A stretch of DNA of 8,207 bases from Spirochaetota bacterium (GTDB taxonomy: Bacteria; Spirochaetota; Spirochaetia; Treponematales; Treponemataceae). The translations under genes were made by a program, and so were the position numbers. Positions 1-7,002 of this stretch are shown here, one piece after another. Below the pieces are notes generated by a model. That model had not been told where the DNA came from, made no database searches, and saw only the letters and a list, made by a program, of their open reading frames with translations. The stretch lies in NCBI GenBank assembly GCA_022704725.1, contig JAKJFV010000058.1, forward strand, positions 1-8,207, in the 5' to 3' direction. Positions within the stretch are counted from its first letter, which is position 1, and each line of letters opens with the position of its first letter.

Positions 1-710
1 ATAATCTTGTACTGCAAAAAAAGGGTCAAGATTGGCAGTGCAAAACAGGGGAGGGTTTACTATTTCCATCACGCATATCAATACCAGAAATGCTTCAAGA
101 CATGAGCAAGGTAAGAAAGGTTCAAAGGGTTTCCGAATCGCATAAATCGTGGGCTTCATTTGATTTACAGCAGGAACAAGCCCTATCCGTTACTTTTTCA
201 AATTCTGCTGCACTTGAAAAATATTCTACACTGTACTTTGGATCAGAAAATATTATCGGCAGCAAAATATATTTTAGGACTGAAAAATCAGCCGTGTATC
301 AAACAAACAATGATTTTTATAAATACTTATCGGCATCAATACTCTGGTCTGATACCGCATTAATTCCTGCCTATACAGGCTTTACAGAACAATCGGTACA
401 AAAAATAATTTTGACAGTATTCAATAATGACGGCTTACAAAAAAAAGAAATTGCAGCCGGCACAGAACATTTTTCATCAGTTGCAAACCGTTTGCTGCTG
501 AGTTCAGGAAAACCGGTGTTGTATCAGCCGGATAATCTTGTGATGAGTATTTATATAGAAAATGGAAATGCAGTAGAGTTCAGCCTGAATATTTACTATA
601 ACGAAATCAATCAATTATACTATATTGTTCACAACAACACAGCATTTAACTATGCATTGGAAATTAGTGAATGGACATACAATAGGCTGATAGAGCCCTT
701 TTCCCTGTAA
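1..710 (+). CDS. DUF4340-like protein, C-terminal part (5' end outside window)
   Basis: The reading frame is open from the left edge (first whole codon at base 3) to TAA at 708-710, giving 235 in-window codons. The ATG at 90 is internal: there is no ribosome binding site before it, and the upstream codons read like the same protein (LVLQKKGQDWQCKTG, then LLFPSRISIPEMLQDMSKVR). This pattern, a short beta hairpin with a Trp, a 'yPa' turn, then a helix leading to a 'vrkv' strand, resembles the repeated unit of DUF4340 proteins. Those are often encoded beside GldF/GldG-type ABC transporter genes and are thought to be membrane-anchored and extracytoplasmic. No membrane segment is visible in the part present; an N-terminal anchor would lie off the window. 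The gene converges on the mre operon, so it is not part of it. The family assignment rests on remembered sequence pattern only and its biochemical role is unknown. Confidence 0.72.
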   Translation, partial: NLVLQKKGQDWQCKTGEGLLFPSRISIPEMLQDMSKVRKVQRVSESHKSWASFDLQQEQALSVTFSNSAALEKYSTLYFGSENIIGSKIYFRTEKSAVYQTNNDFYKYLSASILWSDTALIPAYTGFTEQSVQKIILTVFNNDGLQKKEIAAGTEHFSSVANRLLLSSGKPVLYQPDNLVMSIYIENGNAVEFSLNIYYNEINQLYYIVHNNTAFNYALEISEWTYNRLIEPFSL

Positions 711-751
711 TTTATACTTCCTATAATGTATATTCTGTCTACCAGTATATA

Positions 752-779
752 AACCATCCACTTTTAAGATTAGATGGTT
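752..779. terminator. Possible weak bidirectional terminator hairpin between convergent genes
   Basis: AACCATC at 752-758 is perfectly complementary to GATGGTT at 773-779, giving a 7-bp stem around a 14-base loop. It lies in the 75-base gap between two converging genes, where a shared terminator would be expected. Neither side has a proper T-run: read on the minus strand the stem is followed by TATATACT, and on the plus strand by AAGTGATTACAG. The stem is short and only moderately GC-rich, so it could equally be chance, or only an mRNA 3'-end stabiliser. Confidence 0.3.
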
Positions 780-785
780 AAGTGA

Positions 786-3287
786 TTACAGTAATTCTGC
801 GTGTTTTTCGGCTATTAACTCATAGGCTTTGAAGAATGTCATCACCTCATCATTATACACAGCATAGCTTTCGATTCTTTTTAATTCGGCAAATGTAAAT
901 ATGCTTTTGTTCACAGCTTCTTCCATAAAAGTACGGAGTTTTTTATCGAGCGCAAAAGGTACTTTTAATTGAAATATATGTTTATCCTCAGTATAAGAGC
1001 ACTGCGAAAGAATTTGATTTACCGGCGGATAAGCCTTACACAATGCATAGGATTCTTCATCTAAGGCAATTGTATAAGACGCGCCCCAATACAAGGATGC
1101 TAAAGATTCTCTTTTAAGCTTATTGGAAACAGGAAATATGACAGCCTTTGAAATACGTATACCTTCAGGCAGATTTACATTTATTGCTTGAATAAAGTCT
1201 TCTGTGTTCATATTTTCATATAATAAACATGAAGCAATTTCACCATCAGATCCTATGCCGATTGAAAGACTGCATGCTAACTCAAGCTTCGGAACAGGAT
1301 TAAACCCTGAAGTATATACTATAGGCATAGCTGAACGAAGGAAAGCCTTATGAAAAAGCTCCTGCAGGGCAAGATGAGGAAGCATTATACCCTGATTAAA
1401 TTTATCAAACTGAAATAAAACCCTGTAAAGAACTGGAATATTGTGTTCCTGTCGCTCGATGTTTAAACGAGTCAACTCATCCGGAAAAGGTATACTTTTG
1501 TATACATCTTGAGAAACATTCTTGATAAATATCTTTGTTTCACTTCCGCAAATTCCGCACGGATGATCGCAATCTTGAATACAAGGTTTTGTTAGAAGAC
1601 CTTGTTGTGATTTTCGGGCTTCATTTTTCAAAAATGTTTTAGATACACCCATAGATATATCATCCCAGGCAAGCGGTTTATCAATATCTCTTTCAGAGAG
1701 CAGTGTTTGTACATCAATACCGGATTCTTTAATTGCCTCAAACCACAGTTCTTTCTGTATATGGTCTTCCCATGCATCAAGGCGGCATCCCTTATTATAT
1801 GCAGATAACAAAATATCTCCAACTCTTTCATCGCCGCGGGATATAATTCCTTCAATAAACGAAACAAATTCATCATGTGTACTAACTTTAAATTTCCCCT
1901 TAGGTAAGGAATACCGTATAAAGTTTAACTTTTGTCTCGATTCTTCCATACTTAACTGTTTAGCCCACTGATACGGAGTGTGAGGTTTTGGAATGAATGT
2001 TCCGACATTGACAGTGCATTGAATGCGTGTTGCACTTTGAATTTTAAGCAAAAAATCAACAATGGCTTCTTCTTCAGTTTTATCAGATCCGCTTACCGGG
2101 AGCCCTACCATGAAATAAAATTTTGCCTTGCTCCAGCCGCGTTTTTTTGCATTCATTATAATATCGAATAACCGCTCTTCAAAAACTTCTTTATTCAATG
2201 AAAGCTGCCATAATTCATCCGGTGTTTCTACAGCAAATGTTAAACCGCTCTTTCGAACTTCCGATAATTTTTCAAGCAGCGGCAGTGTAAACGAATTTAC
2301 TTTTAACGAGGGCAGCTGAAATGAAACATTTAAATGTTTATAGCGTTCTGTTAGAATATCTAAAACCTGACCAATTCCTTCGTAATCTCCTGAAGATAAT
2401 GAATTAAGGCTAATTTCTCTGCATCCGGCTTTTAATATAAGCTCATCAGCTTCTCTTATAATACGATCTACGGGTTTCATTCTTTGCGGTCTATAATAAA
2501 TTCCAGCATGACAAAACCTGCAGCCGTTTGGGCAGCCTCTCATAATTTCTATAACGCCGTGCTCTTGAACCGGTTTTATATTTGCTATAGGAAAGTATGA
2601 AGGAACACTGTCTTCCTGACCAAATTTGTTGTACACTGCCCTCTTCGCCTTTTTTCCAGGCACCCAGACAGATTCATGTGAACAAAAATATGAAAGCATC
2701 TCTTCTCTTGAGGCCCCGCGCTGCTTCATTAATGATACAGCGTGAATTAATTCGAACATTTCATGTTCAGCCTCGCCGATAAAAAATGCGTCGAAAAAGT
2801 TCTGCAAAGGAACAGGATTAGTTATTCCGCAGCCACCTGCAATAACAATTGGATCATGTTCTGTCCTGTCTTTCTTTAATAATGGAATTTTTCCCCTGTC
2901 AAGCATGCATAATACGCCGGTAATACCAAGCTCATAACCTATAGAAAAACCGATCATATCAAGTTCATGGAGAGGTATTCCGCTTTCCAATGTGTAGAGA
3001 GGAATATCTTTTTGTATGAGTAATTGTTCAAAATCCTTTTCAGGTGCAAATACTCTTTCTGCTCTTATACTATCGTATGCATTTAAGTTATTGTATATAA
3101 TTCTAATAGCCTGATTACTCATTGCTATTTCATATAGGTCGGGAAAAGCCATTCCAAAATTATAAAGAACATCATTATTACTAAACGGTTTTACCGTTTG
3201 ACCAAAATCCCCGCCTAAATAGCGGGATGGTTTTTGCACCTGCATAATAGCTGAGCCAAAAACTTCTAAAGGGTTGATAGTTTTCAA
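786..3287 (-). CDS. B12-binding-type radical SAM protein fused to DUF2344 (TIGR03960-TIGR03936 type)
   Basis: Counted from the upstream TTG at 3293, the frame has 835 codons. I prefer the TTG at 3287 (833 codons), because AGGA at 3298-3295 is 7 bases before it but only 1 base before the other. Residue numbers below use the 835 count. Residues about 20-200 look like the N-terminal cobalamin-binding-type region (KPSRYLGGDF; a strand-turn VIAGGCGITNPVPL; then FFIGEAEHEMFEL). Residues about 240-460 are the radical SAM core, with C254-x3-C258-x2-C261 (MRGCPNGCRFCHAGIYYRP) to hold a 4Fe-4S cluster. A second cysteine group, C571-x3-C575-x3-C579-x2-C582, lies before the C-terminal DUF2344 domain (about 620-800; LPHLALQELFHKAFLRSAMP then YTSGFNPVPKLELA). 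In many bacteria the two parts are separate adjacent genes; here they are one polypeptide. The protein has no signal peptide or membrane segment, so it is probably cytosolic. Substrate and reaction are unknown, although a methyl or other radical transfer to an RNA or protein would fit the fold. It follows rodA by 12 bases and should be cotranscribed with the elongasome genes. Confidence 0.93.
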   Translation of the reverse strand: MKTINPLEVFGSAIMQVQKPSRYLGGDFGQTVKPFSNNDVLYNFGMAFPDLYEIAMSNQAIRIIYNNLNAYDSIRAERVFAPEKDFEQLLIQKDIPLYTLESGIPLHELDMIGFSIGYELGITGVLCMLDRGKIPLLKKDRTEHDPIVIAGGCGITNPVPLQNFFDAFFIGEAEHEMFELIHAVSLMKQRGASREEMLSYFCSHESVWVPGKKAKRAVYNKFGQEDSVPSYFPIANIKPVQEHGVIEIMRGCPNGCRFCHAGIYYRPQRMKPVDRIIREADELILKAGCREISLNSLSSGDYEGIGQVLDILTERYKHLNVSFQLPSLKVNSFTLPLLEKLSEVRKSGLTFAVETPDELWQLSLNKEVFEERLFDIIMNAKKRGWSKAKFYFMVGLPVSGSDKTEEEAIVDFLLKIQSATRIQCTVNVGTFIPKPHTPYQWAKQLSMEESRQKLNFIRYSLPKGKFKVSTHDEFVSFIEGIISRGDERVGDILLSAYNKGCRLDAWEDHIQKELWFEAIKESGIDVQTLLSERDIDKPLAWDDISMGVSKTFLKNEARKSQQGLLTKPCIQDCDHPCGICGSETKIFIKNVSQDVYKSIPFPDELTRLNIERQEHNIPVLYRVLFQFDKFNQGIMLPHLALQELFHKAFLRSAMPIVYTSGFNPVPKLELACSLSIGIGSDGEIASCLLYENMNTEDFIQAINVNLPEGIRISKAVIFPVSNKLKRESLASLYWGASYTIALDEESYALCKAYPPVNQILSQCSYTEDKHIFQLKVPFALDKKLRTFMEEAVNKSIFTFAELKRIESYAVYNDEVMTFFKAYELIAEKHAELL

Positions 3288-3294
3288 AAGCAAA

Positions 3295-3298
3295 TCCT
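3295..3298 (-). promoter_or_regulatory. Ribosome binding site deciding the TTG start of the radical SAM gene
   Basis: On the minus strand the rodA stop TAA is followed by CAGGATTTGCTTTTG. AGGA (3298-3295) is 7 bases from the TTG at 3287-3285 and only 1 base from the TTG at 3293-3291, so the downstream TTG is the better start. No ATG lies nearby; the first in-frame ATG is codon 17, without a Shine-Dalgarno sequence. Confidence 0.6.
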
Positions 3299-3299
3299 G

Positions 3300-4613
3300 T
3301 TAATTAAAATCTAAGCGTCTAAAATTAATACTCATGAGCAGTCCCATACAAAACATTACATTCCACAAGGATGAACCGCCATATGAAAGAAATAATAAAG
3401 GAATTCCGGTAATCGGCATTATTCCCATCACCATTCCGACATTTACAATAAAGTGAAAGAAAAGCATGCTCATAATACCCGTTGCTATATAGTAGCCGAA
3501 AGAATTATTCGCACTTTTCATTATAAAAAAAGTTCTAAAAATAATTACAAAATACAGGAAGAATACTAAAAGACCGCCGGCAAATCCTAGTTCCTCAGAA
3601 AGAATACTAAAAATAAAATCGGTACTTTGCTGCGGTAAAAAACGATAATGACTTTGAGTTCCTTTTAAAAAACCTTGTCCAAAAATACTTCCTGAACCAA
3701 TCGCAATTTTAGATTGAATAATGTTCCAGCCTGAACCCAAAGGGTCTGTTTGCGGATCCAAAAATACAATCAATCTCTTGATCTGATAATCCTTTAACAC
3801 CCAGCCGGCTGCTACAGATGCGAGCAGGGAAAAGGTTACAATACCAAAAACAAAGGCAATCCAGAAAAAGTATCTTCTCTTTAATAATAAATTACCAATA
3901 ATACCGGCAAGTGTTACCATTGAACAGGCAAAGACAACGATCATACGAAGCTTAAAATTTGTAAACAAGGTTACCCATGGAATATCCTGTTTTACTATTT
4001 GTGATTCCCAAACCGGCAATACAGTCATAACAATAGTAAGCATGCCGGATAAAAAAACAAGCAAAAGATAACGCATCGGAACGCCTGCAACAAAGCACAT
4101 TAAAAGAAATATTGGAATATAAACACTTGCAGTTCCAAGATCCGGCTGAAGAAGAATCAAGCCCACCGGCAGAATAAGGATTAATAATGCGGTAATAAAA
4201 CGTTTTCTTTCCGATATTTTTTCAGTTTTTTCAAGATACATAGCGAGAAAAAGAATAAAGACTGTTTTACCAAATTCAGAAGGCTGAATACCTAAGCTTC
4301 CGATTCCCAGCCAGCTTCGGGCTCCATTTACATATCTTCCAAAAAATCTTGTAAACAGCAATACAGCTAATAATCCAGGGAAAATCCATTTTAACCATCG
4401 TTTAATTTTTCTATAATCTATAAGAGCTGCAAAAAACATTATGAATAAGCCGGTAACAGCCCAAATTATTTGTTTTATATATTCATTCGATACAAGTATA
4501 TTTTCAGAGTTTATACCGGAAGAGAAAATGAAAAAAATACCAATAATCATCAAAAAAATTGAGGCGCTGAGTATTAAATAATCAAAAAGTGAAAATACTC
4601 TTATTTTTATCAT
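3300..4613 (-). CDS. rodA: RodA, SEDS-family peptidoglycan glycosyltransferase
   Basis: This 437-residue polytopic membrane protein polymerises lipid II into glycan strands during sidewall growth, working as a pair with PBP2. SEDS signatures are clear: GARSWLGIGSLGIQPSEFGK (about 97-116), QPDLGTA (156-162), DPQTDPLGSGWNIIQSKIAIGSG (about 286-308, family-wide in RodA), and FLPQQSTDFIFSILSEELGF (325-344). D332 in TDFIF aligns with E. coli RodA D262, the essential acidic residue. The C-terminal MPITGIPLLFLSYGGSS (about 399-415) is also typical. It is about 65 residues longer than E. coli RodA. The extra length lies between the fifth/sixth membrane segments and DYQIKR (about 205-270) and adds two hydrophobic stretches (about 224-244 and 249-269). 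The ATG overlaps the mrdA TGA (ATGA, 4610-4613). The alternative symbol is mrdB. The identification is secure. Confidence 0.97.
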   Translation of the reverse strand: MIKIRVFSLFDYLILSASIFLMIIGIFFIFSSGINSENILVSNEYIKQIIWAVTGLFIMFFAALIDYRKIKRWLKWIFPGLLAVLLFTRFFGRYVNGARSWLGIGSLGIQPSEFGKTVFILFLAMYLEKTEKISERKRFITALLILILPVGLILLQPDLGTASVYIPIFLLMCFVAGVPMRYLLLVFLSGMLTIVMTVLPVWESQIVKQDIPWVTLFTNFKLRMIVVFACSMVTLAGIIGNLLLKRRYFFWIAFVFGIVTFSLLASVAAGWVLKDYQIKRLIVFLDPQTDPLGSGWNIIQSKIAIGSGSIFGQGFLKGTQSHYRFLPQQSTDFIFSILSEELGFAGGLLVFFLYFVIIFRTFFIMKSANNSFGYYIATGIMSMLFFHFIVNVGMVMGIMPITGIPLLFLSYGGSSLWNVMFCMGLLMSINFRRLDFN

Positions 4614-6493
4614 TCCTGCCTGCCTACCGGTTTAGTCAGATATCTAAAACCAAGAGCATTAACTGCCTCATCAAATGTTTGATTAGCAAATATTCCTTGA
4701 AAAATAATTGTGGAAGCATAAGGTCCCCACCACTCCCATTGATTTTCCGCTTCAACAAGAACAGCTACAACAACAGCATCTTCAGGCGGCGCATTAAAAG
4801 GAGCGTATGCAACAAACCAAGAATGCCAGCTGTTTCTAATGCCGGCAACTTCCGCGGTTCCTGTTTTACCTGCAATTTCTACAACCTTATTTCTCATCAA
4901 TACACTGGATGCCGATCCGTCAGTAACTGTATACCGCAAATATTCTTTAACTATCTGCCAGTATTCTTGATCAATATTTGATTGAAAAAGAACTTCTTCG
5001 CCTACCCTGTCAACGACATCTCCGGTAACAGGATCTATAACTTCCTTAAGAAGGTGCGGCTTATAAATTGTGCCATTGTTAACAACCATTGCCATCATAT
5101 TAGCCACTTGAAGAGGAGTAGCCTGTAAATAGCCTTGACCTATAGATAAATTCATTGTATCACCGCCGAGCCATTTTTCATGGTACCGTCTTTCTTTCCA
5201 TTGAGCAGTAGGAACGAAACCCGCTGACTGGCTTGGCAAGTCAATCTCTGCCGATTGACCATAACCGAATTCTTGTGCATAGGACGATATACGGTCTACA
5301 CCTAAGTGATCTCTGCCTACTGTCCAAAAGTAAATATTACAGGATTGTGCGAGAGCATTTTTAAGATCCAGATAGCCGTGACCGGGTTTGCCTATGTGAC
5401 AATTAAAAGCCCGGTCTCCATAATGAATAGAACCTGAGCACTCAATTTTCTGATCAATACCAAAAGACTGCTCAGACAATACAGCTGCTGTCATTAACAC
5501 TTTAAAAGTTGATGCAGGTGAATATGCAGCATTGACTGCTCTATTTAAAAGTGGTTTTGATTTATCATTTGCTAATGCATTATAAACTGCAGAAGAATCA
5601 TCTCTTGAGAATAAATTCGCATCAAAAAACGGGTAAGATACCATAGCAAGAATTTCTCCGCTTGCAGGTTTAAGAACAACAGCTGCCCCAATCCTATTGC
5701 CCAATGCTTTTTCAGCAAGAATTTGAATATCAGAATCTATGGTAAGTACAAGATTTTTACCCATAACAGGTTTTGTTACAAGTGAATTATTCGTTACTAA
5801 GCGTTCTTTAACGTCTACAACTCTTGATTCGCTTCCAGGTACCCCCTGTAAAAGCTCATCATATTGTTTCTCTATACCGGTTTTCCCAATAATACTATTA
5901 TTAGTATACCCCTTATTATATAGTATTTTTAATTCCTCACGGGTAACGTCTCCTACATAACCAATAATATGAGACATTGAACCTGTTTGAACATAACTTC
6001 TCAATGGTTTCGACCGCCAGGAAACACCCGGGAGGTCATGCAGATTTTCTGCAATATTTGAAATTATTGCAAAAGACACCCCTGATTTTATTTCTATTGA
6101 TGTATATGACCGCCTGACATTTGGCGGAACCTTTTTATCGATGTCTGATTTTTGAATACCCAAAAAAGATGCCAGTTTTAATGCCACGGTGTCGTACATG
6201 TCTGCACCTATATCACCGGGAATTATGTCTACAGCAAAAGAATCCGTATTTACAACAAGCGGAAGCTGAACATTTCTGTCATATATTTCACCCCGTTGTG
6301 CCGGTATCTGTTTAGAACGCTGTGAAAGATTTTGAGACTGTTTTCTATATGATGATCCTTCAATAACCTGCATTGAAAATAACTTCAATACATAAATTCC
6401 AAAGACTACAGCAACAAAAATCATCATAGAATATATCTTGTCTTTTTTTGAATTTCCATTGTCTTTTTTTATATCAGTCAGCTGAAATCTCAT
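4610..6493 (-). CDS. mrdA: Penicillin-binding protein 2, elongation-specific DD-transpeptidase
   Basis: This 627-residue class B PBP cross-links the sidewall peptidoglycan made by RodA and is the target of beta-lactams such as mecillinam in E. coli. It has a short cytosolic start, one membrane anchor (about 21-44), and a pedestal/dimerisation domain beginning with the class signature QRGEIYDRNVQLPLV (66-80). The RSYVQTGSMSHIIGYVG region (about 165-181) is typical of PBP2. The transpeptidase domain (about 265-615) has S328-T-F-K331 with the acylated serine, S384-C-N386, and K543-T-G545, followed by WHSWFVAYAP. All catalytic motifs are intact, so it should be active. C352, C365, H372 and C385 sit where a zinc site has been described in some PBP2 proteins. 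Its ATG overlaps the mreD stop as ATGA (6490-6493) and its TGA overlaps the rodA start. Length is normal for the family. Position between mreD and rodA confirms PBP2 rather than the division enzyme FtsI. Confidence 0.97.
   Translation of the reverse strand: MRFQLTDIKKDNGNSKKDKIYSMMIFVAVVFGIYVLKLFSMQVIEGSSYRKQSQNLSQRSKQIPAQRGEIYDRNVQLPLVVNTDSFAVDIIPGDIGADMYDTVALKLASFLGIQKSDIDKKVPPNVRRSYTSIEIKSGVSFAIISNIAENLHDLPGVSWRSKPLRSYVQTGSMSHIIGYVGDVTREELKILYNKGYTNNSIIGKTGIEKQYDELLQGVPGSESRVVDVKERLVTNNSLVTKPVMGKNLVLTIDSDIQILAEKALGNRIGAAVVLKPASGEILAMVSYPFFDANLFSRDDSSAVYNALANDKSKPLLNRAVNAAYSPASTFKVLMTAAVLSEQSFGIDQKIECSGSIHYGDRAFNCHIGKPGHGYLDLKNALAQSCNIYFWTVGRDHLGVDRISSYAQEFGYGQSAEIDLPSQSAGFVPTAQWKERRYHEKWLGGDTMNLSIGQGYLQATPLQVANMMAMVVNNGTIYKPHLLKEVIDPVTGDVVDRVGEEVLFQSNIDQEYWQIVKEYLRYTVTDGSASSVLMRNKVVEIAGKTGTAEVAGIRNSWHSWFVAYAPFNAPPEDAVVVAVLVEAENQWEWWGPYASTIIFQGIFANQTFDEAVNALGFRYLTKPVGRQE
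4615..4625 (-). promoter_or_regulatory. Tandem AGG ribosome binding region of rodA
   Basis: On the minus strand the last codons of mrdA read TAGGCAGGCAGGAATGA. Three AGG triplets occur at 4625-4623, 4621-4619 and 4617-4615. The first two are 9 and 5 bases before the rodA ATG and usable; the third is too close. The site lies wholly inside the mrdA coding sequence, so rodA initiation depends on translation through the mrdA end. Confidence 0.55.
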
Positions 6494-7002
6494 GACAATG
6501 ATACCTCAGGTTTTGTGAGTAAAATATTTGAAAAAATGTTAAGAAATGAAAAAAGCAGCGGAGTTAAGATGGTATTAGCTGCTAACTCAAAAAGAAAAAC
6601 ATAAGAAAACAAAGAATAGGTAACAACACCATTAGGAAAAAAGAAGGAAATTACAAGAAGTAATATTGATTTAATGATTGTCGCCGTAAAACCATAGAGT
6701 GCAGGAAGAAAAAAACCTGTGGTATTTAAAGTTTTTGAAAATAGACCGAAAACATAGCCCAAAATTGTTCTTATTAGACTGTTTAAGCCAAGCGGTCCTG
6801 CACTTAAAAAATCCATCATAAGACCGGAAGTAAAACCGGTTGTCTGGCCCAGCATACATCCGTTATGTAAAGAAATATACAAAGTCATTATAAGCATCAG
6901 ATCTGGAACGGCGGGAAGTATAGTAATATTAGATAAAATTGCAGTTTGAAAAAGAATAAAAAAAAGATAGAAAAGAATACTTGAAAAAAATGAACGAATC
7001 AT
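6490..7002 (-). CDS. mreD: MreD, rod-shape-determining inner-membrane protein
   Basis: This 170-residue, very hydrophobic protein is the integral-membrane member of the MreBCD complex, linking the MreB filament and MreC to RodA-PBP2 in the inner membrane. It has about five or six membrane segments (roughly 5-25, 33-50, 52-66, 75-92, 97-120 and 130-160). The conserved MreD core is readable: PDLMLIMTLYISLHNG (33-48), then GQTTGFTSGLMMDFLSAGPLG (about 52-72) and the LGYVFG turn (81-86). The length matches the usual 160-180 residues. The start is well supported: GAGGTG lies just upstream, and the ATG overlaps the mreC TGA as ATGA (6999-7002). The end overlaps the mrdA start in the same way. MreD proteins diverge fast, so position between mreC and mrdA adds much to the call. 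Confidence 0.93.
   Translation of the reverse strand: MIRSFFSSILFYLFFILFQTAILSNITILPAVPDLMLIMTLYISLHNGCMLGQTTGFTSGLMMDFLSAGPLGLNSLIRTILGYVFGLFSKTLNTTGFFLPALYGFTATIIKSILLLVISFFFPNGVVTYSLFSYVFLFELAANTILTPLLFSFLNIFSNILLTKPEVSLS
6503..6507 (-). promoter_or_regulatory. Ribosome binding site of mrdA
   Basis: GAGGT (6507-6503, minus strand) lies 10 bases before the mrdA ATG at 6493, inside the end of mreD. Spacing is a little long, but together with the ATGA overlap it supports this start. Confidence 0.5.

Noticed and set aside
90..710. ATG at 90 as the true start of the left-hand gene
   Set aside because: The frame is open without a stop to the left edge, the upstream residues fit the same domain, and no ribosome binding site precedes the ATG.
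722..727. TATAAT as a promoter -10 box in the intergenic gap
   Set aside because: There is no -35-like hexamer at proper distance (TTTTCC at 699-704), and it would drive transcription against the convergent gene; the gap is AT-rich, so chance is likely.
705..791. CTGTAAT (705-711) and ATTACAG (785-791) as a long-range inverted repeat
   Set aside because: Both are simply the Leu-stop ends (CTG TAA) of the two convergent genes, with 73 bases between; coincidence explains it.
1628..1876. 82-codon minus-strand frame inside the radical SAM gene
   Set aside because: It is in another frame of the same strand within the conserved fusion gene, with no ribosome binding site or domain pattern.
4589..4981. 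130-codon plus-strand frame opposite the mrdA end
   Set aside because: It is antisense to the conserved PBP2 transpeptidase region, has low-complexity basic and aromatic content, no ribosome binding site and no recognisable domain.
6440..6475. Runs of T at 6440-6475 as a terminator between mreD and mrdA
   Set aside because: They are Lys-rich codons (KKD) at the start of mrdA read on the minus strand; there is no preceding GC-rich hairpin and the genes overlap.
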